DNA from: Gammaproteobacteria bacterium
GTDB lineage: Bacteria; Pseudomonadota; Gammaproteobacteria; SZUA-152
Length of the DNA stretch: 45,520 bases
Reading direction: 5' to 3'
NCBI GenBank assembly: GCA_024276955.1
Contig: JAJRWE010000192.1
Span: forward strand, 1-45,520
Part shown: positions 7,595 to 18,664 of the stretch, piece by piece
Position numbering within the stretch: the first letter of the stretch is position 1
Layout: every line of letters begins with the position of its first letter
Notes under the pieces: model-generated
Seen by the model: the letters and a program-made list of their open reading frames with translations, nothing else
Database searches by the model: none
Told to the model about the DNA's origin: nothing
Translations under genes and position numbers: made by a program

Positions 7595-8080
7595 TTATGG
7601 TGCCGTTGGAGAACAATCCGGCTGGCTTGGGTATGACTCAGACGCTCTCAAGAAAGCCCCATGAACTTTCTTTATAAGCCATTTATCATCTTCCATCGTG
7701 TACGCCACGTTGAATATCAACGGCGTATTTTCCTCAGACACACCAGCCACCAATACACAGGCTGATTTATTAGTTACATTTTCTTTTTGAAGCACCATGA
7801 ACGTCATGTCTTTCGGAAAATTGATTGAAAATATAACTGAATTTCTCTCGAGTTTTGCCTTTTCCGAGCCATCAAGCAGTAATGGCAAACTCTCAGAAAC
7901 AAAACTTTTCGCCCAGTATTTTCTTAGCATATTTTCATATGATTCTTTTGATAAAGCGCCAACATATTCATTATATTTCTGGATGGGCGAATCACTCTCT
8001 TTATTAAAAGCATGCGAACATCCAAACAGAGCAAAAATAAAAAATATAAAAAAAATATAAGATGAATGTAATCTTGTCAC
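7595..8080 (-). CDS. Predicted lipoprotein, unknown function
   Basis: 161 aa. The first 21 residues are a lipoprotein signal: positive start, hydrophobic run, lipobox LFGC with Cys21. The mature part is hydrophilic. It ends in a segment like an NTF2/SnoaL-type fold (VAYTMEDDKWLIKKVHG), but this is only an impression. The start overlaps the stop of the upstream 141-aa gene by 4 bp, so the two are translationally coupled. Base composition is strikingly AT-rich against the GC-rich ilvE and glnE on each side, which argues for recent acquisition of the pair. Function not recognised; one possibility is that it partners or neutralises the upstream product. Confidence 0.7.
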   Translation of the reverse strand: MTRLHSSYIFFIFFIFALFGCSHAFNKESDSPIQKYNEYVGALSKESYENMLRKYWAKSFVSESLPLLLDGSEKAKLERNSVIFSINFPKDMTFMVLQKENVTNKSACVLVAGVSEENTPLIFNVAYTMEDDKWLIKKVHGAFLRASESYPSQPDCSPTAP

Positions 8081-8502
8081 TTCACCACCTCCCGAATCAT
8101 CCTTTCTCTTATAATATTATTTCGATTTTTCACTGCTCTAGCTGCAACACACAACAAACCTGTACATCCAAGTATTAATTTTTCAACATCAACATATCCT
8201 GAAATTGACATTGTATATGCGCCAACTTCAAATGTGCCTGTATAACTTATTGCCCCATCATCATTTTGCCCAAATTGTACATTCACAAACTTCACCGCCA
8301 CCCCCAACTCCTCTAAAACTGGACTGCCATTAAATACGACAATTCCTGCTTTTCCGCTCAGTATAGCGTTACCGCTTGGGTCTATTGCAAGCTTAAAAGG
8401 CCCCTTATTTCTTACAATCCTTATTGCAATTTCCTTGTTTGTATCTATAGATAGCTCTAGCAATTTCGCCAATGTGATTTTCAATTTTGCTTGTGTGGAC
8501 AT
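8077..8502 (-). CDS. Hypothetical protein, first gene of AT-rich cassette
   Basis: 141 aa with no signal peptide. The N-terminal half looks like a small beta-rich domain (IAIRIVRNKGPFKLAIDPSG). Near the C-terminus is a short hydrophobic stretch (KLILGCTGLLCVAARAV) and then a basic tail, which might insert in a membrane or pack as a helix. A strong ribosome-binding site (AAGGAGAT) lies just before the ATG. It overlaps the lipoprotein gene by 4 bp and shares its AT-rich composition and codon use. I do not recognise the family. The pairing of a soluble protein with a lipoprotein could be an effector-immunity or a structural pair; nothing in the sequence decides this. Confidence 0.68.
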   Translation of the reverse strand: MSTQAKLKITLAKLLELSIDTNKEIAIRIVRNKGPFKLAIDPSGNAILSGKAGIVVFNGSPVLEELGVAVKFVNVQFGQNDDGAISYTGTFEVGAYTMSISGYVDVEKLILGCTGLLCVAARAVKNRNNIIRERMIREVVK

Positions 8503-8690
8503 CAGTATCTCCTTGTCTAAAATGGTGCCCTCTCTAAGCTACGAGGCATATCAAAACCCTGATTTTGTTTATCACGCTGCAAGCTGAGGGGGAGTTCAAC
8601 CCTGAGAGATTAAATATAACCGTTGACTCCTCCCGCTGTTGATCAAATTCCGGCAATTCTCCGTGTACTCTGTGCCTCTGTGGCAAATAA

Positions 8691-11593
8691 TCAACCTTCG
8701 AGATTCTTGCACCAGATGCGCCTCACCGCCTCACGCGCGCCGCTGAAGCGCGCCGCATCTACCTGCGCAGGCCGTTCCTGTAACGACAGGCGATGCACTT
8801 CAGCGCGATAGGCGCGGTAGGCATCGCTAAGCACGCGACATTCCTCGGTATCGAAAAGCCGTGTGCAGCGAGGCCGGCCAGGAGACGGACATTGTCCGTG
8901 AAGTCGGTCAGATCCGGGGCCTCGCGCGCCCAGCGCAGAACTCCGAATTGAACCATAAATTCAATATCGGCGATACCGCCGCGCCCCTGCTTGAGGTCAA
9001 ACCGGCCGGCGGATTCGTGGCCCAGATTGTCGCGCATACGCTCACGCATCTCGCGCACCTCTTTCTGCAGCAACAGCGGATCGCGCTCGCGGGTTAGCAC
9101 CTCGTGGCGCACGCGGCGGAATTCCTTCGCCACGGCCCCATCGCCCGCCACCACCCGCGCCCGCACCAGGGCCTGGTGCTCCCAGATCCAGGCCTTGTTT
9201 TTCTGGTAATCCTCGAAGCCGGGCAGGCCCACCACCAGCAGGCCGGAGGCGCCGCTGGGGCGCAGGCGCATATCGACCTCGTACAGCGTGCCGGCCGGGG
9301 TGAGGGCGGTCAGAAAATGAATGATACGCTGGCCAAGGCGGGCATAAAACACCGCATCCGCTACCACCTTCGGCCCTGCGGTCACGGCGCTGCTGATCGG
9401 TGCGGCGTCGTTACTGGCGTGCAGGAACACCATGTCCAGATCCGAGCCGTAGCCGAGTTCGATACCACCCAGCTTGCCGTAGGCGACGATGGCGAAGCCC
9501 TTTTCCTCGCCGAGGGCATTACCCGCCACGGAGGGCTTACCGTAACGACGCTGCAGATCGGCCCAGGCCAGTTCCAGCACCTGTTCGAGAATCACCTCGG
9601 CGATGTGGCTGAGGTGGTCACTCACCACCATCAGCGGCACCGCGTCCATTACGTCGGCGGCGGCCACGCACAACACCGCCGCCTGCTTGAACTGACGCAG
9701 CGCATCCATGGCCTGCTCCAGGTCGCCGTCGGGCACGGCGTCCAACCGGCGTTGCAGTTCAGCGGCCAGTTCGTCGCGGGAGGCCGGCGCGTACAGGCTG
9801 CGTGCATCCAGCAATTCGTCCAGCAACAGAGGGAATTGCACCAGCCTTGCCGCGATCCACGGGCTGGCCGCACACAGGCGCACCAGCTGCGAGAGGGCCA
9901 GCGGGTGCTCCACTAACAGGGAGAGGTAGGCGCTGCGGCGAGCCACCGCCTCGATCAATTTCAGCAGCCGCTGCAACACCACATCGGCCTCGTCGTGCGC
10001 CCCCGCCGCCCCCAGCAGCAGCGGCATCAATCGATCCATCCGCTCACGGCCGGTACGGTGCAGGGCGCGGTAGCGCGAGCTATCGCGCAGGGCGGTGATC
10101 TGCCGCAGTACCGCCTCGGTGTCATCGAAGCCGGCCTCACGCAGCGCCGTCTGCGCGGCATCATCATCCAGCGTCCCCTGCCACAGGGCGTCCAGGGCGG
10201 CCTTGCCGTCGCCGGTCTGCGGCGCCTCGAAGACCTGCTCGAAGTGGCTGTGCACCCGCGCCATGTGGCCACGCAGCACGGGGATGAAGTCGTCCCAGGT
10301 CTCACAGCCCATGCTGTAGGCGAGACGTTGGCGGGCGGTCTCATCCGTAGGCAGGCTGTGGGTCTGCTGGTCGCGGTATTCCTGCAGGCGGTGTTCGCTG
10401 TCGCGCAGGAACACGTAGGCATCGAGCAACTGTGCCACCACGTAGCGGGGCAGGTAGTCCTGCTCGGCCAGCCACGCCAGCACGCGACGAATCTCGCGCT
10501 GTTGCAGGGCCGGCTCACGTCCGCCGCGAATCAGCTGGAAGGCCTGGCCGATGAACTCCACTTCACGGATGCCGCCGGCGCCCAACTTGACGTTATCGGC
10601 CATACCTTTGCGCTGCACCTCGGCGGCCACCATGGCCTTCATTTCACGCAGGGCGGCGAAGGCGCCGTAGTCGAGATAACGCCGGTAGATGAAGGGACGC
10701 AGCAGATCCAGCAGGCGTTCGCCGTCTTCGAGACGGCCGGCCACCGGGCGCGCCTTGATCAGGGCGTAGCGCTCCCAGTCACGGCCATGCACCTGATAAT
10801 AGTTCTCCATGGCCGCGAAGCTCAGCACCAGCGCACCGCTGCCGCCGAAGGGTCGCAGGCGCATGTCAACGCGGAACACGAAACCTTCAGCGGTGTTTTC
10901 GTCCAGCATACGAATCAGATCGCGACCCAAACGGGTAAAGAATTCTTCGTTGCTACGCGTGCGTGCCGCGCCTTGCGTCTCGCCGCTTTCGGGATAGGCG
11001 AAGATGAGGTCGATGTCGGAGGAAAAATTCAGCTCATGGGCGCCCAGCTTGCCCATGCCGAGCACCACCAGCTGCTGTGGCTGGCCGCTGGCGGCGCCGG
11101 TGGGCACGCCCCACTCGGCCTGCAGCCAGTCCTGCAAACGCGCCAGGGCGCCACGGATGCAGGCCTCGGCCAGGGCCGAGAGCTCGGCGGTGGTCTGCCA
11201 CAGGTCAGCGTGACCGGCGATGTCGCGCCAGGCGATGCGCAGCATCTCGCGGCGGCGCAGGCGGCGCAGGGTAACGCCGAGGCCATCGACATCGGTGATG
11301 TTATCGATGGCCGCCTGAACACGGGCGGCGAGGGTATCGGCGGCATAGGCCTGGTGCAGGTCGCCGCTGTCGAGCAGGTCGAACAACAGCGCCGGATCAC
11401 GCACGCAGTACTGGGCGACAAAGTCACTGCAGGACCAGACACGGCACAGCTCGGGCAGCAGGGCGGGGGCGATGGAGGCCGGGACACCGCTTTCCGCGAG
11501 CGCCTCGGTGAAGGCCTCCCAGTGTGCGACCAGCTCATCGCGCAGCGCTTTGGGTACCGTGCCCAGGTGTGGATCAATGTCGCTATGACTCAC
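8691..11593 (-). CDS. glnE: Bifunctional glutamine synthetase adenylyltransferase/deadenylase, with one frameshift
   Basis: Adenylylates and deadenylylates glutamine synthetase in response to PII state, controlling nitrogen assimilation. Two nucleotidyltransferase domains are visible: NFSSDIDLIF in the N-terminal half and GYGSDLDMVF in the C-terminal half, each with a following helical domain. The frame breaks at the four-base A run 8854-8857 (T run on the coding strand). Read straight on, it ends at 8759 with a meaningless tail. Adding one base restores a proper C-terminus (FDTEECRVLSDAYRAYRAEV and on to IWCKNLEG) with a stop at 8691-8693. The repaired protein is 967 aa, near the E. coli length. 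A sequencing error is the likeliest cause; a real mutation would alter only the last ~55 residues. Confidence 0.9.
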
Positions 11594-11683
11594 TTACTAC
11601 CCCTCCCGCTGCCCACACCTTAAAGGATAGGCTCGCTGAACCGATATCTGAGAGGACTCATCTCTAACCGTAGGGCCTTTCAA

Positions 11684-12852
11684 ATGCAGATCCTGGATTA
11701 TCTGAAACTGATGGTGAAGTATGAGGCTTCCGACCTCTATTTCACAGTCGGCGCGCCGGTGAGCGCAAAGATTTTTGGCATGCTCAAACCACTGGAAAAG
11801 ACCACCCAGCCCTCCGGGCAGGTCAAAGAACTGGCTTACAGCCTGATGAGCGAAGAACAGATCGCCCTGTTCGAGATCAAGCCGGAGATGAATCTGGCCC
11901 ACTCCGAGACAGGCTTGGGCCGCTTCCGCGTCAACATCTTCAAGCAGCGCAATCAGGTGGCGATGGTGATTCGTCACATCAAGACGCAGATCCCCAGTTC
12001 CGAGGAGTTGGGCCTGCCGCCGATCCTGAAAAAGATTGTCATGCAGAAACGCGGTCTGGTGCTGTTCGTCGGCGGTACCGGTTCGGGCAAGTCCACCTCG
12101 CTGGCGGCGCTGATCGATTACCGCAACGCCAATAGCGCGGGGCACATCATTACCATCGAGGATCCCATCGAGTTCATTCATAACCACAAGAAGTCCATCA
12201 TCAATCAGCGCGAGGTGGGACTGGACACTGACAGCTATGAAGACGCCCTGGTCAACACCCTGCGCCAGGCGCCCGATGTCATTCTGATCGGCGAAATCCG
12301 TGACCGCGAGACCATGGAGCACGCCATTGCCTTCGCTGAGACCGGCCATCTGACCATCTCTACCCTGCACGCCAACAACGCCAATCAGGCGCTGGATCGC
12401 ATTATCAACTTCTTCCCCGATGATCGGCGCAGTCAACTGCTGATGGATCTGTCGCTCAATGTGCGCGCCTTCATTTCACAGCGCCTGATCCCTACCGTGG
12501 ACAGCAAACGCACGGTGGCGGTGGAGGTGCTGCTGGGTACGCCGCTGATACAGGATCTGATCCTCAAGGGTGAGATCCACACCATCAAGGAGATCATGGA
12601 AAATCCACCAATCTGGGCATGCAAACCTTCGACCAGGCCCTGTTCAAGCTCTACAAGGACGGCCTGATATCCTTGGAAGAGGCCCTGCGCAATGCCGATT
12701 CGCAGAACAACCTGCGCCTCAAGATCAGCCTCTCGGAGGGCAAGACCGAGGTAGACCCAGCCCTGAAGGTGGAAGAAAAGCCGGACGACCCGACCGTGAT
12801 GGGGCAGCGGGCCGGCCTGCTGAACATGGAGCTGGAACCTAAACCACGTTAG
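11684..12852 (+). CDS. pilU: Twitching-motility ATPase PilU, with one frameshift
   Basis: Hexameric PilT-like ATPase that assists type IV pilus retraction from the inner membrane. The sequence has the PilT N-terminal domain, Walker A GGTGSGKST (130-138), the acidic box with HIITIEDPIEF, Walker B VILIGEIRDRETME and a HLTISTLHANNA histidine box. The frame breaks at the A run 12600-12603. The unbroken frame stops at 12667, whereas adding one A gives KEIMEKSTNLGMQTFDQALF and continues to the TAG at 12852, for 389 aa. The long C-terminal tail is typical of PilU rather than PilT. It converges on ponA with an 8-bp gap. The frameshift is probably a sequence error. Confidence 0.9.
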
Positions 12853-12860
12853 AAATATCT

Positions 12861-15335
12861 CTAAAACAGTTCCTCAGGCACCTCGTCCGCAGCAGAGCGG
12901 GGGGCCTGCCTGTCGCCTTCATTTCGATACAGCGACGTCGCCTCTTCGTCCAGCGCCGCCGGCACATTCTCCACACGGAAGGTTTCGAAGATAGCCTTGG
13001 GGTGGCCGGCCGGCGCCAGCAGTCCGGTCTTCGGGTCGATACGCACCGTCACCAGCCCGGGGGGACGCTCCAGTGGCCGCGGTGGCAACCCCTTCAGTGC
13101 CTCGCGCATATAGTCGACCCACATGGGCAGTGCGGCCCGGCCGCCCGTCTCGCGATCACCCAACGGCTGCGGACGGTCGAAACCCACCCACACCGTGGTC
13201 ACCAGATCCGAACTAAACCCCGAAAACCAGGCATCGTGCTGATCGTTGGTGGTACCGGTCTTGCCCGCCAGATCCGAACGCTGCAGTACCCGTGCGCGGC
13301 GCGCCGTACCGCGCTGGATCACGTCACGCATCATGCTGCGCATCAGGTAGACGTTCTGCGCCGTGACCACGCGGGGGGCGATATTGACCGGCACCTGTTC
13401 GTCACGCCGGGGCGGCCCGACAAAGGCCATCTGCATCGCGCGCGCGGCATCCGTCATCTTTTCCCCGCAATGCCTGCAGACGGTGGCCGGCGCCGCCTGG
13501 TACAGCACCTCGCCGTCAGGATCTTCGATGCGCTCAATAAACCAGGATTTGACACGGAAGCCGTCATTGGCAAACACCGCATAACCCGTAACAATTTCCA
13601 GCGGTGTCACGGCGCCGCTGCCCAGCGCCAGTGACAGATCACGCGGCAGACCTGACTTGTCAAAACCGAAGCGGCTGACGTAGTTAATGGCGTAAGAAAT
13701 CCCCATCGCACGCAGCAGGCGGATAGAGACCAGGTTACGTGATTTCACCAGCGCCTCGCGCAGACGGGTGGGGCCGAACACGCGACCGCTGTAGTTCTCT
13801 GGCCGCCAGGTGGCCTCCAGACCTTCATCCTCGAACACCACCGGGGCATCGTTGATCAGGCTTGCCGGCGTGAAGCCTTTCTCCAGCCCGGCGGAATAGA
13901 TGAACGGCTTGAAGTTAGAGCCCGGCTGGCGTTCGGCCTGGGTAATACGGTTGAATTTGCTGGCGCTGAAATTAAACCCGCCCACCAGGGCGCGAATGGC
14001 CCCATCCTGCGGGCTGACGGACACCAGCGCACCCTCCACTCTGGGTACCTGCACCAGGTGCCATTCATCCTTTTTACCGTGTTCAGCCTTTTTAGCGCGT
14101 TCGGCAATACGAATTACATCACCGCGAGCAAGGATATCAGCCGCCTGTTGCGGCGCCTTACCGGTGCGACCACCCGGCAGCGCCGGCGCGGCCCACGACA
14201 GGCCGGACCAGTCGAGCTGCAAGACACCCCGGCGCGGCTCGTAGACCCTGGCGGACTGCCCTTCCACCGACAGCACCAGCGCTGGCAACAGGCCATTGAT
14301 TTCCCGATAGGGTTTCAGCACCTCCGCCCATTGCTCATCCGTATCCTCTTCCGTATCCTCTTCACCCAGCGCGGCCTGCGCCAGCGGGCCGTGGTAGCCA
14401 TGACGCGAATCATAGGCCAACAGCGCCTCGCGCTGGGCGGCGTTGGCCGCCGACTGCATCACCGAATCGACGCTGGTGATCACCCGGAAGCCCCTGGAAT
14501 AGGCACCATCGCCATAGCGCGAGACCATCTCGCTGCGCACCATCTCCGCCACATAGGGTGCCGTCACCTCACGTGACAGGCCATGCAGTTTGGCATCGTC
14601 CGGGGTATCCATGGCCGCCTGATATTCGGCCTCGGAAATGAAGTCCAGCGAGCGCATACGGCCCAGTACATAGCCCCGGCGCGTCAGGGCGCGGGACGGA
14701 TTGACGATCGGGTTGAAGGTGGACGGCGCCTTGGGCAGACCGGCGATCATGGCGATTTGCGCCGTGCTCAGCTGGTCCACCGGCAGGCCGTAATAGACCC
14801 GTGCCGCGGCCGCCACGCCATAGGAGCGATGACCGAAATAGATCTTGTTGAGGTACAGCGTGATGATGTCTTGCTTGCTCAGCTCGTCCTCTATTTTCAG
14901 TGCCAGGAAGATTTCATTGAGCTTACGCAGATAGGTTTTTTCACGGCTGAGGAAAAAATTGCGCGCCACCTGCATGGTAATCGTGCTGCCACCCTGGCCC
15001 TTCTCGCCCGTGCGAATCAGGTAAGCGGCGGCACGCAGCAGGCCACGCCAGTCAACACCGGGATGTTCGAAGAAGCGGTCGTCTTCCGCCGCCAGCACCG
15101 CCTTGATGAGACGATCGGGGATCTCGTCAAAATCCAGTGGCGCACGCCGTTTTTCACCGAATTCGGCGATCAACTTGTGGTCACGGGTGTAAATTCGTAG
15201 TGGAACTTGAAACTGAACTTCTTTAAGGTTGTCCACCGACGGCAGCTTCGGCATCACTATGAAATAGATACCAAGCACCACCGTCAGCAATGCCGCGACA
15301 CCCAGTCCGGCCAATATCAGTAACAATCGTTTCAT
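12861..15335 (-). CDS. mrcA: Penicillin-binding protein 1A (bifunctional transglycosylase/transpeptidase)
   Basis: Class A PBP that polymerises and cross-links peptidoglycan on the periplasmic face of the inner membrane; the Pseudomonas name is ponA. From the chosen ATG (15335) it has 824 aa: a membrane anchor (residues 3-27), a GT51 domain with AAEDDRFFEHPGVDW (catalytic Glu84) and GQGGSTITMQ, an OB-like insert typical of 1A enzymes, and a transpeptidase domain with GSNFK (Ser473, Lys476), SRN and KTGT (Lys692). A TTG eight codons upstream would also open the frame, but the ATG places the cytoplasmic Met-Lys-Arg directly before the anchor. It is divergent from pilM, the arrangement I recall in Pseudomonas. 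Confidence 0.95.
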   Translation of the reverse strand: MKRLLLILAGLGVAALLTVVLGIYFIVMPKLPSVDNLKEVQFQVPLRIYTRDHKLIAEFGEKRRAPLDFDEIPDRLIKAVLAAEDDRFFEHPGVDWRGLLRAAAYLIRTGEKGQGGSTITMQVARNFFLSREKTYLRKLNEIFLALKIEDELSKQDIITLYLNKIYFGHRSYGVAAAARVYYGLPVDQLSTAQIAMIAGLPKAPSTFNPIVNPSRALTRRGYVLGRMRSLDFISEAEYQAAMDTPDDAKLHGLSREVTAPYVAEMVRSEMVSRYGDGAYSRGFRVITSVDSVMQSAANAAQREALLAYDSRHGYHGPLAQAALGEEDTEEDTDEQWAEVLKPYREINGLLPALVLSVEGQSARVYEPRRGVLQLDWSGLSWAAPALPGGRTGKAPQQAADILARGDVIRIAERAKKAEHGKKDEWHLVQVPRVEGALVSVSPQDGAIRALVGGFNFSASKFNRITQAERQPGSNFKPFIYSAGLEKGFTPASLINDAPVVFEDEGLEATWRPENYSGRVFGPTRLREALVKSRNLVSIRLLRAMGISYAINYVSRFGFDKSGLPRDLSLALGSGAVTPLEIVTGYAVFANDGFRVKSWFIERIEDPDGEVLYQAAPATVCRHCGEKMTDAARAMQMAFVGPPRRDEQVPVNIAPRVVTAQNVYLMRSMMRDVIQRGTARRARVLQRSDLAGKTGTTNDQHDAWFSGFSSDLVTTVWVGFDRPQPLGDRETGGRAALPMWVDYMREALKGLPPRPLERPPGLVTVRIDPKTGLLAPAGHPKAIFETFRVENVPAALDEEATSLYRNEGDRQAPRSAADEVPEELF

Positions 15336-15388
15336 AAACAGGGGCAGCAAGGCTTCCAAAGGGGGTTTCTGTGATGGGGTTCATGTAG

Positions 15389-15659
15389 TCAAGGGCACTT
15401 CTGATAATAGAATGTGACCTCTGGCTTTACGCCCGGCCCGGAATCTGTGTTGTACTTTTTTGACAGGCGTCCAGCCTGACTTCAAAAGTACGCCTTGATT
15501 CCGGGCCGGGCGTAAAGCCCCGAAGGGCGTGGCCTGAAGACGGCATCTGCTGTGTTATGATTCTTAAAAAGGGAACCACCCTTTTCCGCGAATCACGCCT
15601 TGCAGCTACCGCCTTCAGGCCACGCAGAGGACGCATTCTATTATCAGAAGTGCCCTCAA
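15389..15659. mobile_element. 263-bp MITE-like element with nested palindromes and TCAA duplication
   Basis: The element proper is 15393-15655. Its ends are perfect 22-base inverted repeats that begin GGGCACTTCTGATAATAG, and TCAA flanks both sides (15389-15392 and 15656-15659). Inside are two further hairpins: perfect 23-base arms at 15423-15445 and 15497-15519, and 17-base arms with one mismatch at 15527-15543 and 15609-15625. Smaller pairs (GTACTTTT / AAAAGTAC) sit in the loops. No coding content. It occupies most of the ponA-pilM gap without touching the probable pilM promoter. I cannot assign an IS family. Confidence 0.82.
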
Positions 15660-15730
15660 GCGTAGACAGAGTCGACAGAGTATAAAACCTCTAATAAGAT
15701 CAACCCAATACTATTTTTTTCAGTGCAGCT

Positions 15731-15759
15731 TTGATCTATCGTAAAGTTTGTCGTATAAC
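15731..15759 (+). promoter_or_regulatory. Putative sigma-70 promoter of the pilM operon
   Basis: TTGATC (15731-15736), a 17-bp spacer and TATAAC (15754-15759) lie about 45 bp before the pilM start. The match is moderate, but the position is right and no competing site is better. Confidence 0.4.
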
Positions 15760-15785
15760 TACCGATAATCTGCTTACCTGCATGA

Positions 15786-16873
<1,088 letters not shown>

Positions 16874-16874
<1 letters not shown>

Positions 16875-17437
16875 TGCCACACATTAACCTGCTCCCCTGG
16901 CGCGAAGAACTCCGGCGTGAACGACAACGGCTATTTATCAACATTGCCGCTGGCGCCGCCATACTCATGCTTGGCATCATTGCGTTAGCGCACATCCAGA
17001 TCAATGGCATGGTCGAAGGCCAGCAGACTCGCAATACCTTCATCCAGAGCCAAATCACCCGTGTCGACACGGAGATCAAGGAAATCGAGAGCCTGGAGAG
17101 GGAAAAACAGGCCCTGCTGGCGCGCATGAAGATCATCCAGGAGCTACAGAGCAGCCGATCTGAAATCGTCCATTTGTTTGATGAGACGGCAAGAATCATC
17201 CCCGAGCAGGTTTATCTGATCAAGCTGAACCGTACAGGGCGTGCGGTTCATCTCGAAGGTGTTGCCGACTCCAACGAGGATATTTCCGAGTTCATGCGTA
17301 ACCTCAATCTCTCTCCCTGGTTTACCAATCCCAGGCTGACCGTCATCGAGACCGGCAAGACGCCCTATGAGGATGACAGCTGGTTCAAGCTCACGGTGAA
17401 CCTGACCAACGGCAAGGTGGAGGAGGAAGAAAAATGA
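16874..17437 (+). CDS. pilN: Type IV pilus assembly protein PilN
   Basis: Bitopic inner-membrane protein of the alignment complex, 187 aa. The extreme N-terminus has the PilM-binding motif INLLPWRE (residues 4-11), followed by a membrane segment (about 21-41), a periplasmic coiled coil and a ferredoxin-like domain. It overlaps pilM by one base and pilO by four, as expected for a stoichiometric complex made by coupled translation. Confidence 0.94.
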
Positions 17438-18075
17438 ATCTCGACCTCGACCTCAACAATCTCGACTTCAACAATATTGGCAGTTGGCCCGCTGCGGCGC
17501 GCGGCCTTGTCATCGCCCTGCTCTGCGCAACCTTGTTATTCCTCGGCTATTACCTGGACATCAGCGACCAGCTGTTGACCCTGGAACAGGCGGAGGCCAA
17601 GGAAATCACCCTCAAGGCCGAATTTGAAAAGAAACAGGCCAAGGCCGCTAACCTGGCGGCCTATAAAGAGCAGATGGAGGAAATGGAACATACCTTCGGC
17701 ACCTTGCTGCTGCAACTACCCGGCAAGACCGAAGTGGCCGAGGTCCTTGTCGATGTGTCCCATGTCGGCATTCAGACCGGACTTGAGTTTGAGCTCTTCA
17801 AACCCGCCGCCGAAATCCCCAAGGATTTTTATGCCGAACTCCCCATTCAGCTACGCGTCATCGGTACCGCCCACGAATTTGGCAATTTTGTCAGCGGTAT
17901 CGCAGCACTGCCACGCATCGTCACCCTGCATGACCTTACGATCACGCGCAAAGCCAAAAGCAAAGACGATAAAAGCGGCCAGCTGACCATGTCGGCCACC
18001 GCAAAGATCTATCGTTATCTCGATGAAGACGAAAAATCCGCCAGCAACACTCGCAAAAGGAAGGGCAATAAATGA
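17434..18075 (+). CDS. pilO: Type IV pilus assembly protein PilO
   Basis: Inner-membrane partner of PilN, 213 aa. An acidic, Asn-rich cytoplasmic tail precedes one membrane helix (about 22-42, ARGLVIALLCATLLFLGYYL), then a charged coiled coil and a periplasmic alpha/beta domain. It forms heterodimers with PilN that hold PilP. Start and stop both sit in ATGA overlaps with pilN and pilP. Confidence 0.94.
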   Translation: MNLDLDLNNLDFNNIGSWPAAARGLVIALLCATLLFLGYYLDISDQLLTLEQAEAKEITLKAEFEKKQAKAANLAAYKEQMEEMEHTFGTLLLQLPGKTEVAEVLVDVSHVGIQTGLEFELFKPAAEIPKDFYAELPIQLRVIGTAHEFGNFVSGIAALPRIVTLHDLTITRKAKSKDDKSGQLTMSATAKIYRYLDEDEKSASNTRKRKGNK

Positions 18076-18644
18076 GCCACAACGCCCCAACTCGCGCACA
18101 GCATCTGGCTAGCCGCCGGGCAGCTTCGGCCAGGGGATGGTGTATACTCGCCCTCCTGTTGGCCATCGGACTGAGCGGCTGCGGGGGAAAAGACACGGAC
18201 GACCTGAAGGCGTATGTCCAAGGGATCGAACAGCGGCAAAAAAGCACTATTCCACCGCTCCCCGAGTTGCTGGAATACGAAATATTTACTTATAACGAAA
18301 CGTCACTGCGCGACCCCTTTGAGCCGCCGGAAAAAGCCAAGGAAAATGTCCAGCGCCCCAACACCGACCTTCAGCCCGACCTGAAGCGGGAGCGCGAAGC
18401 GTTGGAACAGTATTCCCTGGGCAGCCTTCGCATGGTTGGCTCCATCGAGAAAAAAGGGCGGCGCTGGGCGCTGATCATTGCATCAGATGGCACCCTGCAT
18501 CGCACAACCACCGGCCAGCACATGGGCCAGGATAATGGCGAAGTCATCAGGATCACCGAGTCTCAGGTAGAATTGAAAGAAATTGTACCGGATGGGCTCG
18601 GGGGTTGGATCGAAAGGCGTACAACCCTGACCGTCAGCGAATGA
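18072..18644 (+). CDS. pilP: Type IV pilus lipoprotein PilP
   Basis: Inner-membrane lipoprotein linking PilNO to the PilQ secretin, 190 aa. The lipobox is LSGC with Cys37, after a rather long basic N-region of 22 residues. The four-base overlap with pilO supports this start. After the lipid anchor come a flexible stretch and the compact domain that binds PilQ (LRDPFEPP, then LGSLRMVGSIEKKGRRWALI). The family is clear despite low conservation. Confidence 0.93.
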   Translation: MSHNAPTRAQHLASRRAASARGWCILALLLAIGLSGCGGKDTDDLKAYVQGIEQRQKSTIPPLPELLEYEIFTYNETSLRDPFEPPEKAKENVQRPNTDLQPDLKREREALEQYSLGSLRMVGSIEKKGRRWALIIASDGTLHRTTTGQHMGQDNGEVIRITESQVELKEIVPDGLGGWIERRTTLTVSE

Positions 18645-18664
18645 TGCCAGCGAGGACACTGAAA

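Noticed and set aside
9995-11623. Plus-strand open frame of 542 codons opposite glnE
   Set aside because: Shadow of a GC-rich gene; His/Gln/Gly-rich low-sense protein with no family features.
8854-12603. Phase variation of glnE and pilU through homopolymer slippage
   Set aside because: Runs of four to five A are too short for typical slippage switches, and glnE is not a usual target; sequence error is simpler.
12619-12852. Separate small gene starting MQTFDQALFKLYKDGL
   Set aside because: It is the C-terminal part of pilU after the frameshift, not an independent gene.
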